Positions 28,962 to 39,088 of a stretch of 64,000 nucleotides of DNA are shown here, in pieces. The stretch comes from Gordonia insulae (GTDB lineage: Bacteria; Actinomycetota; Actinomycetes; Mycobacteriales; Mycobacteriaceae). The stretch lies in assembly GCF_003855095.1 (NCBI RefSeq), contig NZ_CP033972.1:186001-250000 (forward strand). Reading direction: 5' to 3'. A program made the position numbers and the translations under genes. The notes beneath the pieces were generated by a model. That model did not search any database, was not told the origin of the DNA, and worked only from the letters and a program-made list of their open reading frames with translations. Numbering within the stretch: the stretch's first letter is position 1; each line of letters starts with the position of its first letter.

Positions 28962-29242
28962 CAGACAGGCCTCACTTATCGACGATCACGCGTGCTTCCG
29001 ACGCGTCGAGTATGCCTGACGCAGCCGGAAGTCAGGGCGCGCGGGCGGCACCGACGCACGCAGGCAAACCCCAATCACGAAAGGTTCGTCGTGTTGGTCT
29101 ACGCTGCGTAGTACTAGGTGCAAGAATTGCCATAGTGCCGGGTGAGAGTCAGCTCGGTGCGGGCGAAGAAAGCCCTGTGCGGGTCATGTGGCATGGCAAC
29201 TCGGGCGGCGCGATGGTGCCGATTCCGAGCGAGCGGGAAGGC
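28962..29242. promoter_or_regulatory. asnB-ctaC intergenic region
   Basis: This 281-bp gap between divergent genes holds no convincing ORF. The perfect palindrome CTACGCTGCGTAG (29099-29111) contains a -10-like TACGCT and may be an operator or part of the ctaC promoter. The downstream part may belong to ctaC, since its frame is open from 29012. Confidence 0.4.
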
Positions 29243-30376
29243 GTGAAATTGGCACACGGTGGACGGCCGGGGGCGCGGAGGGCCCGTTCCGCGACGCGGA
29301 CGATCAAACAGGTCGGTGCTCTGGTCGCACTCGGCATCGGTGCGCTTCTCCTGTCGGGCTGCGACGCCCGCACGGCGATGCGATTCGGTTGGCCCGCGGG
29401 CGTAACGCCCGAGGCCGAGAAGATGGGCGATCTGTGGACCTGGTCGGTCATCGCAGCACTGCTCATGGGCATCCTGGTCTGGGCCCTGATCTTCTGGACC
29501 ATCACCTTTCACCGGGCCAAGGCCGGTAAGGACGAGTTCCCGCGTCAGACCGCGTACAACGTTCCGCTGGAACTCGGCTACACGGCGATCCCGTTCGTCA
29601 TCATCGCGGTGCTGTTCTACTTCACCGTGATCGTGCAGAACGACGTGGAGAGCAAGACCTCCGATCCCAAGGTCGTCGTCGATGTGACGGCGTTCCAGTG
29701 GAACTGGAAGTTCGGCTACCGCAACGTCGAGTTCACCGACGGAGCGCGCTACAACGGATTCGAGAGCTCCGGCAGCCCCTTCGAGCTGCAGGCCCGCAAC
29801 ATGCGTACCGAGCACGGCGAGGAGCATCCGGTGCTCGGCCCGGCCGGTGGCCGCGACGACGACATCCGCAACTACCTCAAGTTCAACCAGATCGAGACCG
29901 TCGGCTCGTCCTCGGAGATCCCGATCCTGGTGCTGCCGACCGGCAAGCGCATCGAGTTCGACATCGCCTCGGCCGACGTCATCCACTCGTTCTGGGTGCC
30001 GGAGTTCCTGTTCAAGCGCGACGTGATGCCGTTCCCGAAGCAGAATCACAGTGACAGTGTCTTCCAGATCTCGAGCATCGACCGCGAAGGCGCATTCGTC
30101 GGCCGCTGTGCGGAGATGTGCGGCACGTTCCACTCGATGATGAACTTCGAGGTTCGCGCCGTCAGCCAGCAGAAGTTCGACGCGTACATCAAGTACCGCG
30201 AGGGCAATCCGCAGGCGACCAATGCGCAGGCGCTCGAAGCGATCTGCGAGGTCCCGAAGTCGGTGACCACGGTGCCGTTCGACACGCGCCGGGCAACCGG
30301 TGGTGACACCCCGACGAACCTGGGCGACGCGAACAACACGAACCTGCAGAACTGCACGGTGGGAGCAAACGGATGA
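29243..30376 (+). CDS. ctaC: Cytochrome c oxidase subunit II (CtaC)
   Basis: This subunit carries the CuA centre that passes electrons from the bcc complex into the aa3 oxidase. It has a basic N-terminus, a lipoprotein-type signal ending LLLSGC, two transmembrane helices, and the periplasmic cupredoxin domain with CuA ligands in [15 protein letters not shown] charged insertion before EIPILVLP is typical of actinobacterial CtaC. The GTG at 29243 (377 aa) is the best guess; ATG 29213, ATG 29186 and TTG 29249 (better spaced from GGGAAGG) are alternatives. It overlaps ctaF by ATGA. Confidence 0.93.
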   Translation: MKLAHGGRPGARRARSATRTIKQVGALVALGIGALLLSGCDARTAMRFGWPAGVTPEAEKMGDLWTWSVIAALLMGILVWALIFWTITFHRAKAGKDEFPRQTAYNVPLELGYTAIPFVIIAVLFYFTVIVQNDVESKTSDPKVVVDVTAFQWNWKFGYRNVEFTDGARYNGFESSGSPFELQARNMRTEHGEEHPVLGPAGGRDDDIRNYLKFNQIETVGSSSEIPILVLPTGKRIEFDIASADVIHSFWVPEFLFKRDVMPFPKQNHSDSVFQISSIDREGAFVGRCAEMCGTFHSMMNFEVRAVSQQKFDAYIKYREGNPQATNAQALEAICEVPKSVTTVPFDTRRATGGDTPTNLGDANNTNLQNCTVGANG

Positions 30377-30789
30377 AAATCGAGGCCCGGATCTTCGAGC
30401 TGCTGACCGCGTTCTTCTTCCTCGCGGGCGTCATCTACACGATCTGCACGGCGTTCTCGAGTCGCGGTGTGGAGTGGGCCGGCGTGACCGCGATGTTCTT
30501 CAGCGGTGGCCTGACCCTGATCGCCGGAACGTACTTCCGCTTCGTCGCGCGTCGCGTCGAGATCCGTCCCGAAGATTACGAGGATGCGGAGATCGAGGAC
30601 GGCGCAGGCGAACTCGGCTTCTTCAGCCCCGGCTCCTGGTGGCCGATCGCGATCGCCGCCGGTGCCGCGATGTTCGCCATCGGCTTCGCGACCGGCAACT
30701 TCTGGTTCGCCATCTTCTCGGCGTTGGTGATCATCGGGACGGCTGCGGGACTCGTGTTCGAGTACCACGTGGGCCCCGAGAAGCACTGA
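30373..30789 (+). CDS. ctaF: Cytochrome c oxidase subunit IV (CtaF)
   Basis: This 138-aa actinobacterial subunit IV of the aa3 oxidase has four membrane helices, paired around a charged loop ([20 protein letters not shown]). It is the known partner of ctaC (Rv2199c in M. tuberculosis) and starts within the ctaC stop (ATGA). A strong hairpin follows. Confidence 0.92.
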   Translation: MKIEARIFELLTAFFFLAGVIYTICTAFSSRGVEWAGVTAMFFSGGLTLIAGTYFRFVARRVEIRPEDYEDAEIEDGAGELGFFSPGSWWPIAIAAGAAMFAIGFATGNFWFAIFSALVIIGTAAGLVFEYHVGPEKH

Positions 30790-30805
30790 CACACAGTTCT
30801 CGATC

Positions 30806-30843
30806 GTCAGCGGCCGCATCCGATCACGGGTGCGGCCGCTGAC
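30806..30843. terminator. Terminator after ctaC-ctaF
   Basis: A perfect 13-bp stem (GTCAGCGGCCGCA, 30806-30818, with 30831-30843) lies between convergent ctaF and the PAP2-DAGK gene. It can serve both strands. Confidence 0.75.
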
Positions 30844-30913
30844 GTGTTGCGGGCCTGATCAGTTCCGTTCTGACGCGGGCCGATCGGTTCTGCGCCGATC
30901 TGTCGCGCGTCGA

Positions 30914-32455
30914 TCAGTCCTTGGCGATCGGGGCGAAGACCCGGAGCGCACGGTAGGCGACCCGGAACGAGGCGTCGCGGTACGACTCGCCGATCTCCCC
31001 GTCGTGCGCGACGACCACCGGTTCGTCGACCGCGGTGAACGAGAACTCCGGCACCTGGACCTCGTGGTAGAAGGGTGAGCGCTCGAGTCGGCCGGCGATG
31101 AGGGACCCGAGCATCCGGATAGCCACGAACCGGTGACCCACCTCGAGGATGCGGACGTCGAGCAGCCCGTCGTCGAGACGCAGGCGCCGAGACGGTGCGA
31201 AACCGGATGGTCGATAGAGCGAGTTGCCGAGCAGGAACAGCGACGTCTCGATCACCCGGCCGTCGACCCGGATCCGGACCGGGCGGGTGCGCCGGATCGT
31301 CGCGGTCATCGCCACTGCGGTGGCGATGGGGCGACTCAGCTTGTGCTGCAGCCGCGTTCGGGTGCGGACGAAGTGTGGGTAGGCGCCGATGCTCGCGGTG
31401 TTGAGGATGACCGTGTGGTCGTTGAGCGTCGCGACGTCGACGCCGATCACGCTGCCGGCGGCCAGTGCGGCGACGGTGTCGGCGACCGTGGGCACCCCGA
31501 GGTCCCGGGCGAAATGGTTGTAGGTCCCGCCCGGGAAGACCGCGAGCGGAAGGTCGGTCTCGAGTGCGACCTGCGCCGCCGTCGCGACCGTCCCGTCGCC
31601 GCCGGCGATCGCGAGGACATCCGCGCGGGTTGCGGCGTCGCGCAGCAGTGCTTCGATGTCGTCCCCCTCGGCCACCTCGATGATCTCTGCGTCCGGTAGA
31701 GACGTGCGCACCTCGTCGAGGACGCGCATGCCGGTGCCGGAGCCCGATGCGGGGTTGATCACCGCGATGACCCCCGCGCCGCGGGGACGCGGCTCCGTGG
31801 GCACCCTGGTGGGGGAGGGGACCGCGATGCTGTGCGCGGTGACCGGTGGGACCAGGCGCGCGCCGAGGACGGCGATGCATGCGCCGATCCCGAAGCCGGC
31901 CACCACATCACCGGGGTAATGGGCCCCGGTGGCCACCCGGGACAGCCCGACCAGTCCGGCCAGCCCACCGAGCGCCAGTCCGGTCGGTCCGTGCTCGATG
32001 CCGACGCCGAGGGCGAAGGCAGCCGCGCTGGCGGAGTGACCGGACGGCAGCGAGTTCGAGGTGGGCAACCGGTGACTGCGGCGTTCGAGGGGAACCGACG
32101 TCGTGGTGGGCCGCGCGCGGTTGCGCACCCGTTTGGCGATCTGATTGGTCACGAGACTCGTCACGGCGAGGGTGCCCAGGCCCCGTGCGGCGGCTCGTTG
32201 CGCGGCGGGACGTCCGCTCAGGGCCATGCCGGCGGCGATCGCCAGCCACAGCTTGGAGTGATCGGCCGCGCGCGACAGCGGCCGCATGCTCGCGTCGAGG
32301 GCGGGGGACTGTGACCGTGCAATGGTCTCGAACAGTTCGGCGTCGAGGGTGCCGAGGCCACGGGTGATCTGACGTAAACCCGAAGAGTCCCAATCGAATC
32401 GGTTGCGGGCGGCGGGTCGTCGACGGGGTCTGTACACATCCACGATCCTAGCCAT
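30914..32455 (-). CDS. PAP2 phosphatase-diacylglycerol kinase fusion protein
   Basis: This 513-aa protein has two lipid-enzyme domains. Residues about 60-205 are a PAP2 phosphatase with all three motifs: K108-to-P116 (KRVRNRARP), PSGHSAS (His140) and SRVATGAHYPGD (His179, Asp183). Residues about 227-510 are a diacylglycerol/lipid kinase catalytic domain, with VINPASGSG and AIAGGDGTVA for ATP. The halves could catalyse opposite reactions (phosphatidate dephosphorylation and lipid phosphorylation) or act in sequence on polyprenyl or glycolipid substrates. It sits between ctaF and qcrB and is not part of respiration; I do not recall it at this locus in M. tuberculosis. Confidence 0.9.
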   Translation of the reverse strand: MARIVDVYRPRRRPAARNRFDWDSSGLRQITRGLGTLDAELFETIARSQSPALDASMRPLSRAADHSKLWLAIAAGMALSGRPAAQRAAARGLGTLAVTSLVTNQIAKRVRNRARPTTTSVPLERRSHRLPTSNSLPSGHSASAAAFALGVGIEHGPTGLALGGLAGLVGLSRVATGAHYPGDVVAGFGIGACIAVLGARLVPPVTAHSIAVPSPTRVPTEPRPRGAGVIAVINPASGSGTGMRVLDEVRTSLPDAEIIEVAEGDDIEALLRDAATRADVLAIAGGDGTVATAAQVALETDLPLAVFPGGTYNHFARDLGVPTVADTVAALAAGSVIGVDVATLNDHTVILNTASIGAYPHFVRTRTRLQHKLSRPIATAVAMTATIRRTRPVRIRVDGRVIETSLFLLGNSLYRPSGFAPSRRLRLDDGLLDVRILEVGHRFVAIRMLGSLIAGRLERSPFYHEVQVPEFSFTAVDEPVVVAHDGEIGESYRDASFRVAYRALRVFAPIAKD

Positions 32456-32491
32456 GCCACGACGTCGGCCGTCCCGATCGCGGACCGGAGG

Positions 32492-32535
32492 AAAAAAGAA
32501 CTCGGCTGCCGTCGCGGAGGCGACGGCAGCCGAGT
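32492..32535 (-). terminator. Rho-independent terminator of the qcr operon
   Basis: A 16-bp perfect stem (32500-32515 with 32520-32535, loop GGAG) is followed on the minus strand by a run of six T (complement of AAAAAA at 32492-32497). It lies about 20 nt after the qcrB stop and is the most canonical terminator in the window. Confidence 0.9.
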
Positions 32536-32556
32536 CGTGTCGATCGAGGAACTCGA

Positions 32557-34176
32557 TCAGTCCAGGGCGTCGCCGCCCTTGGCCTGGAGTTCGCGGAGGG
32601 CCTGTTTCTCGGCCTTCTCCACCTCGTGTTCCCGCTCGGTGTTGCGGATCTGCTGCTCCGGAGGATCCTCGAGGAGGATCGAGCCGGTGCCGGGGGCGCC
32701 TGCCGAACCGAGCTTGTTCATCCGCTTCGGCAGCGCTGCACCCTCGTAGGGGAGCGGGATCGGGTGACCGTGGTCGTCGACCGGGCCGAGTGGCTGGTGC
32801 ACCTCGATGTACTCACCCTGCGGCAGGCGCTTGATGATGCCCGTCTCGATGCCGTGCTGCAGGACGAAGCGGTCACTGCGCTGCAACGCCAACGCCCAGC
32901 GATAGGCGATGAAGTAGGCCAGCGGCGGCACGACGATCAGACCGATCCGGCCCATCCACGTCGTCGCGTTCAGCGATATGTGGAACTTGAGCGCGATGAT
33001 GTCGTTCATACAGGACAGCGTCAGGATGATGTAGAACGACAGGGCCATCGCACCGATCGCGGTCCGCACCGGAACGTCGCGGGGGCGCTGCAACAGGTTG
33101 TGGTGCGCATCGTCGCCGGTCAGCCGTTTCTCGATCCACGGGTACGAGAACATCAGGCCGAACATGATCGTGATGATCACGACCACCCAGAAGATCGCGG
33201 GCACCGTGTAGTTGCCCAGATAGAGCTCCCAGGCTGGCATGAGTCTGGCGAGGCCGTCCGTCCACATCATGTAGATGTCGGGCTGAGAGCCGGCCGAGAC
33301 ATGCGCCGGGTTGTACGGGCCGAGCACCCAGACCGGGTTGATCTGGAAGATGCCCGCCATGATCGCCAGCACGCCGGTGGTGATGGCGAAGAAGGCGCCC
33401 GACTTGACCGCGAACACCGGCAGGATGCGTACACCGACGACGTTCTTCTCGGTGCGGCCGGGGCCGGGGAACTGGGTGTGCTTCTGGTACCAGACCAAGG
33501 CGAGGTGCGCACCGATGAGCGCCAGGATGATTCCCGGGAACAGCAGGATGTGCAGCACGTACAGGCGGGGGATGATGATGTCGCCGGGGAACTGGCCGCC
33601 GAACAGGGCCCAGTGAATCCAGGTACCGATCAGCGGGATGCCCAGGACGATGCCGCTCATCGCGGCGCGGACGCCGGTGCCCGAGAGCAGGTCGTCGGGG
33701 AGCGAGTAGCCGAAGAAGCCCTCGAACATCGCCAGGATCAGCAGGACGCAGCCGATGATCCAGTTGGCCTCACGCGGCCGCCGGAACGCACCGGTGAAGA
33801 AGATGCGCGCCATGTGCACGATGATCGACGCGGCGAACAGCAGGGCCGCCCAGTGGTGGATCTGTCGGACGAACAGACCGCCGCGCACCTCGAAGGAGAT
33901 GTTCAGCGTGGTCTCGTACGCCCTGGTCATCATCACGCCGTTGAGCGGCTGGTAGGCGCCCTCGTAGACGACTTCCTGCATCGACGGATCGAAGAAGAAG
34001 GTCAGGTAGACGCCGGAGACCAACAGGATGATGAAGCTGTACAGCGCGATCTCACCCAGCAGGAACGACCAGTGGGTGGGGAACACCTTGTTGATCTGAC
34101 GACGGATACCCGGCGACAGGTGATAGCGCGAGTCGACCTCTTCGGCCTGCGTCGCGAGACGGTCGGCGATGGTCAT
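32557..34176 (-). CDS. qcrB: Cytochrome bc1 (bcc) complex cytochrome b subunit (QcrB)
   Basis: This 539-aa membrane subunit oxidises menaquinol at the Qo site. It has eight or more helices, haem-ligand histidines in the early helices ([18 protein letters not shown]), and an extended C-terminal cytoplasmic tail typical of actinobacteria. QcrB is the target of Q203-type inhibitors in mycobacteria. It starts in an ATGA overlap with qcrA and ends before a strong terminator, closing the minus-strand ctaE-qcrC-qcrA-qcrB unit. Confidence 0.97.
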   Translation of the reverse strand: MTIADRLATQAEEVDSRYHLSPGIRRQINKVFPTHWSFLLGEIALYSFIILLVSGVYLTFFFDPSMQEVVYEGAYQPLNGVMMTRAYETTLNISFEVRGGLFVRQIHHWAALLFAASIIVHMARIFFTGAFRRPREANWIIGCVLLILAMFEGFFGYSLPDDLLSGTGVRAAMSGIVLGIPLIGTWIHWALFGGQFPGDIIIPRLYVLHILLFPGIILALIGAHLALVWYQKHTQFPGPGRTEKNVVGVRILPVFAVKSGAFFAITTGVLAIMAGIFQINPVWVLGPYNPAHVSAGSQPDIYMMWTDGLARLMPAWELYLGNYTVPAIFWVVVIITIMFGLMFSYPWIEKRLTGDDAHHNLLQRPRDVPVRTAIGAMALSFYIILTLSCMNDIIALKFHISLNATTWMGRIGLIVVPPLAYFIAYRWALALQRSDRFVLQHGIETGIIKRLPQGEYIEVHQPLGPVDDHGHPIPLPYEGAALPKRMNKLGSAGAPGTGSILLEDPPEQQIRNTEREHEVEKAEKQALRELQAKGGDALD

Positions 34177-35333
34177 GATCTACGCTCCCAGAATGCCGGT
34201 CCGACGGGTTCGATGAAGTCGCCTGCAGCGACCATGTATCCCTGATTGTTCACCGTAATCGGCAACTGTGCCAGGGCTCGTGCAGCCGGACCGAAGACCG
34301 GCTTCGCATACTCGAGGGCATCGAACTGCGACTGGTGGCACGGGCACAGGATGCGATTGGTCCGCTGCTCGAACAGGGACGTGGGGCAACCCAGGTGGCT
34401 GCAGACCTTCGTGTAGGCGAAATAGTCGCCGTAGTTGAAGCTCTCCTGGTTCTTCCGCTTGATGGCCCGGGCCGCGTCCTCCGGACGCAGACGGATCAAC
34501 ATGACGGGATTGCTCACGTAGCGCAGACCCTCGATGAGCTTGTGGCGCGACTCCTCGGTCTCGCCGTAGCCGTCGGACACGCGCCACGGGAAAACGGTCT
34601 CCATCGCGCCGGCGTCGAGATCCTCGGGACGGACCAGGGCGACCTGCAGGGGGTTGCCGGTGTCGCGGCGCAGGAACACCGTCTCGTTCGGATCGTCGGC
34701 CGGGTTGTAGATCGGCGACCATCCGGTGTGCCACAGCGGGGCCTTCTCGCGCTGCGCCCACGGGTTCTTGATGAGGCCGCCGACGCCGGCGATGAGTCCG
34801 GTGAAGGCGAACGTGCCCAGGCCGAATGCCGCGGAACCGAGGATCATCTTGCGACGCGGCAGGGTGGAGGTCCGCAACGAATCGTCGAACTCGGCCGCGA
34901 TGGTCTTCTTGTCGACGTCGGACGAGCCGCCGTCGTGGCGATCCTGCACCGAGATCTCGGCCGGGATGAACTTCTTGGTGAACAGCACCATGCCGACGCC
35001 GATCGACAAGACCGACAGGCCGAACGTCACGCCCAGCAGCGGGGTGTTGAGCGTGTAGCGCCAGTAGTCGACCGAATCGGGGAGGGCGAACTCCCAGTGA
35101 TTCCAGATGAAGATCACGAAGCAGGCGAGTGCGGAGACACCCGCGAGGGTGAACCACGCCGCGACCTGGCGTTCGGCACGCTTCTCGACGCCGGTGCCGG
35201 GTTCGGGGAACCGCTCGGCCCGGTGGATGATCTCCACGCCGTCGAGGTTGGTACCGAGCTTGACCAGTTCCTCGTTGCTCATCTGGTCGAGCTCGTCCTT
35301 CGACGGATCGTCTTTACCGCCGCTAGCACTCAT
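34173..35333 (-). CDS. qcrA: Rieske iron-sulfur subunit of the bcc complex (QcrA)
   Basis: This 386-aa subunit carries the 2Fe-2S cluster. Cys311/His313 and Cys330/His333 are the ligands in CSHLGC and CPCHQSQF, with Cys316 and Cys332 as the stabilising disulfide pair. Three N-terminal hydrophobic helices (about 58-78, 99-118 and 166-186), the third preceded by a twin-Arg-like PRRKM, anchor the protein as in other actinobacteria. It overlaps qcrC upstream and qcrB downstream by four bases each. Confidence 0.97.
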   Translation of the reverse strand: MSASGGKDDPSKDELDQMSNEELVKLGTNLDGVEIIHRAERFPEPGTGVEKRAERQVAAWFTLAGVSALACFVIFIWNHWEFALPDSVDYWRYTLNTPLLGVTFGLSVLSIGVGMVLFTKKFIPAEISVQDRHDGGSSDVDKKTIAAEFDDSLRTSTLPRRKMILGSAAFGLGTFAFTGLIAGVGGLIKNPWAQREKAPLWHTGWSPIYNPADDPNETVFLRRDTGNPLQVALVRPEDLDAGAMETVFPWRVSDGYGETEESRHKLIEGLRYVSNPVMLIRLRPEDAARAIKRKNQESFNYGDYFAYTKVCSHLGCPTSLFEQRTNRILCPCHQSQFDALEYAKPVFGPAARALAQLPITVNNQGYMVAAGDFIEPVGPAFWERRS

Positions 35334-36259
35334 GTCCGTGATCCCATCCACATTGCGCCGGCGACGATCGCCACGACGCCGATAGCCCACATCACCATGC
35401 CCTCGCTGACCGGACCGAAACCGCCGAGGGAGAGGCCGCCCTGCGGCTTGGACTCGGTGACGTACTTGATGAAGCCGATGATGTCCTTCTTCTCCTCCAC
35501 CGACAGCTGGCGGTTGGAGAACTTCGGCATGTTCTGCGGACCGGTGAGCATCGCGGTGTAGATCTGCTGCTCTTCCACTCCGTCGAGCTCCGGGGCGAAC
35601 TTGCCCGATGACAGCGCGCCGCCACGGCCGGTGAAGTTGTGGCACGACGCGCAGTTGAGGCGGAAGAGTTCGCTGCCGCGGCCGAGGTTCTTGCCACGCA
35701 ACGACTCCTGCGCCAGCACGGGCAGGCCGTCCTGCATCTTGACCGAGCCGTCCGGATTGCGCTCGTAGATGACCTGCGGTCCGCCGCCCTCGGACTGGAT
35801 GTAGGCGCCGAGCTGATCGATCTGGGCCTTGGTGAACTTCGGCGGCTTGCGCAGCGCCTGCGCCTCACCACGAGCAGCCGGCATGCGGCCGGTCGACACC
35901 TGGAAGTAGACCGCCGCGTCGCCGACACCGAGCAGGGCCGGGCCGCGGTCGTTGACGCCCTGGAGGTTGGCGCCGTGACAGGTGATGCACGAGGTCTCGT
36001 ACAGCTTCTTGCCGTCGGCGATCAGCGCGGCGTTCGACTCGTCGGCGACCGCGACCTGAGGCTTCGGGGTCAGGACCGATGCCAGGACGCCTGCGGCCAC
36101 CAGGCCGACCAGCAGCAGCAATGTGCCGCTGGCACGTCGACGGAGTTTGCGTCGTGACTTCGCCTTGCGCGCGCGCGTGGAGGCAGAGTTGCCGGACGGC
36201 GAGCCGTCGGCCGTTCCGGCGTCGTCGCTATCCGACGGTCGCGGTGGAGATGAACTCAT
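35330..36259 (-). CDS. qcrC: Di-haem cytochrome c subunit of the bcc complex (QcrC)
   Basis: This 309-aa protein carries two c-type haem sites (CITCH at 91-95 and CASCH at 203-207), so the complex needs no separate soluble cytochrome c and can form a bcc-aa3 supercomplex. It has a charged cytoplasmic N-terminus, one helix at about 45-63, two cytochrome c domains, and a C-terminal helix (about 287-306). It lies in operon between ctaE (57-nt gap) and qcrA (overlap). Confidence 0.97.
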   Translation of the reverse strand: MSSSPPRPSDSDDAGTADGSPSGNSASTRARKAKSRRKLRRRASGTLLLLVGLVAAGVLASVLTPKPQVAVADESNAALIADGKKLYETSCITCHGANLQGVNDRGPALLGVGDAAVYFQVSTGRMPAARGEAQALRKPPKFTKAQIDQLGAYIQSEGGGPQVIYERNPDGSVKMQDGLPVLAQESLRGKNLGRGSELFRLNCASCHNFTGRGGALSSGKFAPELDGVEEQQIYTAMLTGPQNMPKFSNRQLSVEEKKDIIGFIKYVTESKPQGGLSLGGFGPVSEGMVMWAIGVVAIVAGAMWMGSRT

Positions 36260-36316
36260 CTGTGACTCTCTACTAAGCGGACGGACTGTTGTGCAGGTGA
36301 CTGCCCGACGGGGCGG

Positions 36317-36928
36317 TTACCTGATGAAGTAGATGGTGACGAAGAGACCGATCCAGACGATGTCGACGAAGTGCCAGTAGTACGACACCACGATGGCCGC
36401 AGTGGCCTGCGCCGGTGTGAATTTGGACAGTTTGGTGCGGATCAGCAAGAAGATGAAGGCCACGAGTCCGCCGATGACATGGAGACCGTGGAATCCGGTG
36501 GCCATGTAGAAGACCGAACCATAGGCGCTCGAGCTGAGCGTCGTCCCCTCGTGCACCAGGTGGTAGTACTCGTACGCCTGGCCGGCGACGAAGAACGAGC
36601 CCATCAGGAACGTCAGGACGTACCACCGGCGGAGACCGAAGACGTCACCACGTTCCGCGGCGAACACGCCCATCTGGCATGTCACCGACGACAGGATCAG
36701 AACGGTCGTCACCGGGATCGCGAGCGCGAGGTTCAACTCCGTGGGTTCGGGCGGCCAACCGATCGACGAATTGGCCCGCGCGACGAAGTACATCGCAAAA
36801 AGTCCAGCGAAGAACATGAGCTCACTGGACAGCCACACGATGGTGCCGACGCTGACCATGTTGGGCCGGTTCAGCGAGTGCACGCGCGAGGTGATGGCTG
36901 TTCCTGAGGTACCTACAGCGCTAGTCAC
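36317..36928 (-). CDS. ctaE: Cytochrome c oxidase subunit III (CtaE)
   Basis: This 203-aa membrane subunit has five helices and the subunit III blocks [17 protein letters not shown] and [14 protein letters not shown]. The GTG at 36928 gives exactly the mycobacterial length; the frame continues upstream, but that part is antisense to other genes. It heads the qcrC-qcrA-qcrB operon. A -10-like CATACT lies 7 nt before the start, so a leaderless mRNA is possible. Confidence 0.96.
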   Translation of the reverse strand: MTSAVGTSGTAITSRVHSLNRPNMVSVGTIVWLSSELMFFAGLFAMYFVARANSSIGWPPEPTELNLALAIPVTTVLILSSVTCQMGVFAAERGDVFGLRRWYVLTFLMGSFFVAGQAYEYYHLVHEGTTLSSSAYGSVFYMATGFHGLHVIGGLVAFIFLLIRTKLSKFTPAQATAAIVVSYYWHFVDIVWIGLFVTIYFIR

Positions 36929-37063
36929 AAAGTGAAGTATGACGGTTCGTAGTAAGCGCTGACCACTTGGGTCACCAAATTGGCCGAAGTATTTCTCCCG
37001 ACCCAGGTGGCGGGCCTGCCGCCGCCCTCGTCGGCGTGTCCCGAAGCGTGGTTTGCTGGGGGT

Positions 37064-37564
37064 GTGAACGGCGATCGGAACGTCTCGCGGGCGTCGATGT
37101 CGGGCCCGCGTGACCTGAACGGGAGAGCGGTGACACCGGGCCGCTGGGAGCGTCTGCGCAATCGGCTTCCCGGGGGTGCGCGCGGACACGATCCACTCGA
37201 CGTCGCGGAGGCGGATCTCGTCGTGGTGGCGGAGTCCGACGATGAGGCCGCCGCGAGTTCGTCGGTGCTCGACGCCTCCGACTGGCGCCCCGACGACGAG
37301 GTCGTGCTGCGCCATGTTCTGCGCCTGCCCGGCGACCGGGTCGCCGATGCGGTGGCCACCGCGGCACTCGACGGCTACGGACGGGTCGATCAGGCGCGGC
37401 CCGACGAGCGTGCCTCGGACACCGTGACGCTGGGTCTCGCCCGCGTCCAGCTCCTCGACGCGATGCACCTGGCGCAGGAACGTTCCCGTATGGCCAGCCT
37501 CGGTTCGCGGCACGGGGGAGTCGTCCTGCGGTGGCAGGTCCTGCAGCGCCCGGTCGCCGGGTAG
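37064..37564 (+). CDS. Conserved hypothetical protein between ctaE and trpD
   Basis: This 166-aa soluble protein has a basic N-terminal third ([12 protein letters not shown]), an acidic middle ([11 protein letters not shown]) and a folded-looking C-terminal half. The latter includes [27 protein letters not shown] and ends [11 protein letters not shown]. No family is recognised. The start is chosen as GTG 37064, with a -10-like TTTGCT just upstream; an internal ATG (SMSGPRDL) is possible. I recall no equivalent at this place in M. tuberculosis. Confidence 0.6.
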   Translation: MNGDRNVSRASMSGPRDLNGRAVTPGRWERLRNRLPGGARGHDPLDVAEADLVVVAESDDEAAASSSVLDASDWRPDDEVVLRHVLRLPGDRVADAVATAALDGYGRVDQARPDERASDTVTLGLARVQLLDAMHLAQERSRMASLGSRHGGVVLRWQVLQRPVAG

Positions 37565-37611
37565 GCGCGGGGCGGGACGGACCGATCTTCTGAGCAGCTC
37601 TCGGGTGGCAC

Positions 37612-37617
37612 TACTGT
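37612..37617 (+). promoter_or_regulatory. -10 box TACTGT, leaderless trpD
   Basis: TACTGT lies 7 nt before the trpD GTG at 37625. Confidence 0.65.
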
Positions 37618-37624
37618 TTGCAGC

Positions 37625-38698
37625 GTGAGCAGCACACAGACCTCCTTCAGCTGGCCGCAGATCCTCGGGCGTGTCACCGACGGCATCGACCTCTCCGTCG
37701 AGGAGGCCTCCTGGGCGATGAACGAGATCATGAGCGACGCCGCGACCGGTGCGCAGATCGCCGCGTTCGGGGTCGGCGTGAAGATGAAAGGCGCCGCGCC
37801 GGCGGAGTTGCGTGGACTCGCCTCGGCGATGCTCGAGCACGCCACGCTGGTCGAGGTCGCGGGAACCTGTGTCGACGTCGTCGGGACCGGTGGCGACCGA
37901 TCGCACACGGTGAACATCTCGACCATGACCTCGATCGTGATCGCCGCTGCAGGCGTTCCGGTGGTCAAGCACGGCAATCGCGCCGCATCGTCGAAGAGCG
38001 GTGGTGCCGACGTGCTGGAGGCGCTCGGGATCGACATCACGCTCGGCGCGGCGGATGTCGCCCGCTGCGTCGAGGAGCTCGGGATCGGGTTCTGTTTCGC
38101 GCCGGTCTTCCACCCGGCCTTCCGCTTCACCGGGCCCCCGCGCAGTCAGATCGGTATACCGACCGTGTTCAACGTCCTCGGGCCGTTGACCAACCCGGCG
38201 CGTCCGCAGCGCGGACTCATCGGCTGTGCGTTCGTCGACCTGGCGCCGGTGCTCGCTCAGGCGTTCGCCGAGCGCGGCAATTCGGTGCTCGTCGTGCGCG
38301 GCGACGACGGCCTCGACGAACTGACCACCACCACCACCTCGACGGTGTGGCAGGTGGTCGACGGTGAGGTCCACGAATTGACCCTCGACCCCACCGACCT
38401 CGGTATCGGCCGGGTCGAACTCGCGGCTCTGCAGGGCGGCGACGCCACGGTCAACGCCGCGATCGCCCGCGACCTCTTCGCGGGCACCACCGGGCCCGTC
38501 CGCGAGGCCGTCCTGCTCAATGCCGCGGGTGCGATCGTCGCTTTCGAGCAGACGTCGGCGATGAGCAGCGCTCAGCTGACCGACGCGATGGGCAAGGCGA
38601 CGGCACGCGCGGCGGCGGTGGTCGACAACGGCGACGCGACCCGGTTGCTGGACCGGTGGGCGGCACTCAGCACCGAGCTGGCCGCTGCGGCTCGCTGA
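37625..38698 (+). CDS. trpD: Anthranilate phosphoribosyltransferase (TrpD)
   Basis: This enzyme joins anthranilate to PRPP in tryptophan synthesis. The 357-aa protein has the PRPP-binding [16 protein letters not shown], the [18 protein letters not shown] block, and the double-Asp [12 protein letters not shown] that binds Mg. As in mycobacteria, trpD stands apart from the other trp genes and beside ctaE. The apparent leaderless start supports GTG 37625. It converges on an Lrp-type gene. Confidence 0.96.
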   Translation: MSSTQTSFSWPQILGRVTDGIDLSVEEASWAMNEIMSDAATGAQIAAFGVGVKMKGAAPAELRGLASAMLEHATLVEVAGTCVDVVGTGGDRSHTVNISTMTSIVIAAAGVPVVKHGNRAASSKSGGADVLEALGIDITLGAADVARCVEELGIGFCFAPVFHPAFRFTGPPRSQIGIPTVFNVLGPLTNPARPQRGLIGCAFVDLAPVLAQAFAERGNSVLVVRGDDGLDELTTTTTSTVWQVVDGEVHELTLDPTDLGIGRVELAALQGGDATVNAAIARDLFAGTTGPVREAVLLNAAGAIVAFEQTSAMSSAQLTDAMGKATARAAAVVDNGDATRLLDRWAALSTELAAAAR

Positions 38699-38719
38699 TC
38701 GATCACCGGTGAGCGGGGA

Positions 38720-38998
38720 TCACTCCTCGCCGATGGAGAAGCCGCCCTCCACATCCGAACTGGAGTAGCTGCGGAACGCGATGTGGGTGGCGCTGTGCGA
38801 GACACCGGGCAGCCGGTTGATCTTCCCGGTGACCACATCCGCGATCTGCTCGTGATCGCGGACCTTGATCTTGGCGATCAGGTCGACGTCGCCGGCACAC
38901 GAGTACACCTCCGAGACGCCCGGGATGTCGGCCACTGCCTGCGCGGTCTCCGGGATCTGGTGGACGTCGGCGTGGATCAGGACGATGGCGGTGATCAT
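38720..38998 (-). CDS. Stand-alone Lrp/AsnC ligand-binding (RAM) domain protein
   Basis: This 92-aa protein starts MITAIVLIHADVHQIPETAQ and covers only the alpha-beta ligand-binding domain of Lrp/AsnC regulators (GVSEVYSCAGDVDLIAKIKV, RLPGVSHSATHIAF); no helix-turn-helix is present. Such proteins form oligomers that sense amino acids and may act through a partner. The start is fixed by a -10 box TACTGT (39011-39006) 7 nt upstream, which excludes the GTG at 39007. Confidence 0.88.
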   Translation of the reverse strand: MITAIVLIHADVHQIPETAQAVADIPGVSEVYSCAGDVDLIAKIKVRDHEQIADVVTGKINRLPGVSHSATHIAFRSYSSSDVEGGFSIGEE

Positions 38999-39005
38999 GG
39001 TTGAC

Positions 39006-39011
39006 ACAGTA
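39006..39011 (-). promoter_or_regulatory. -10 box TACTGT, leaderless Lrp-domain gene
   Basis: Minus-strand TACTGT lies 7 nt before the ATG at 38998. Confidence 0.65.
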
Positions 39012-39088
39012 GTGCGCGCCCGGCCGCGATCCGGGGCGCATTCGGGGGTGCGTTCGGGCGCCGCGCCGCCGTCGGCCGTCGGGAGGCG

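Noticed and set aside
38698..38720. Possible terminator between trpD and the Lrp-domain gene
   Set aside because: Only short imperfect pairing is present and no U-tract; not strong enough to report.
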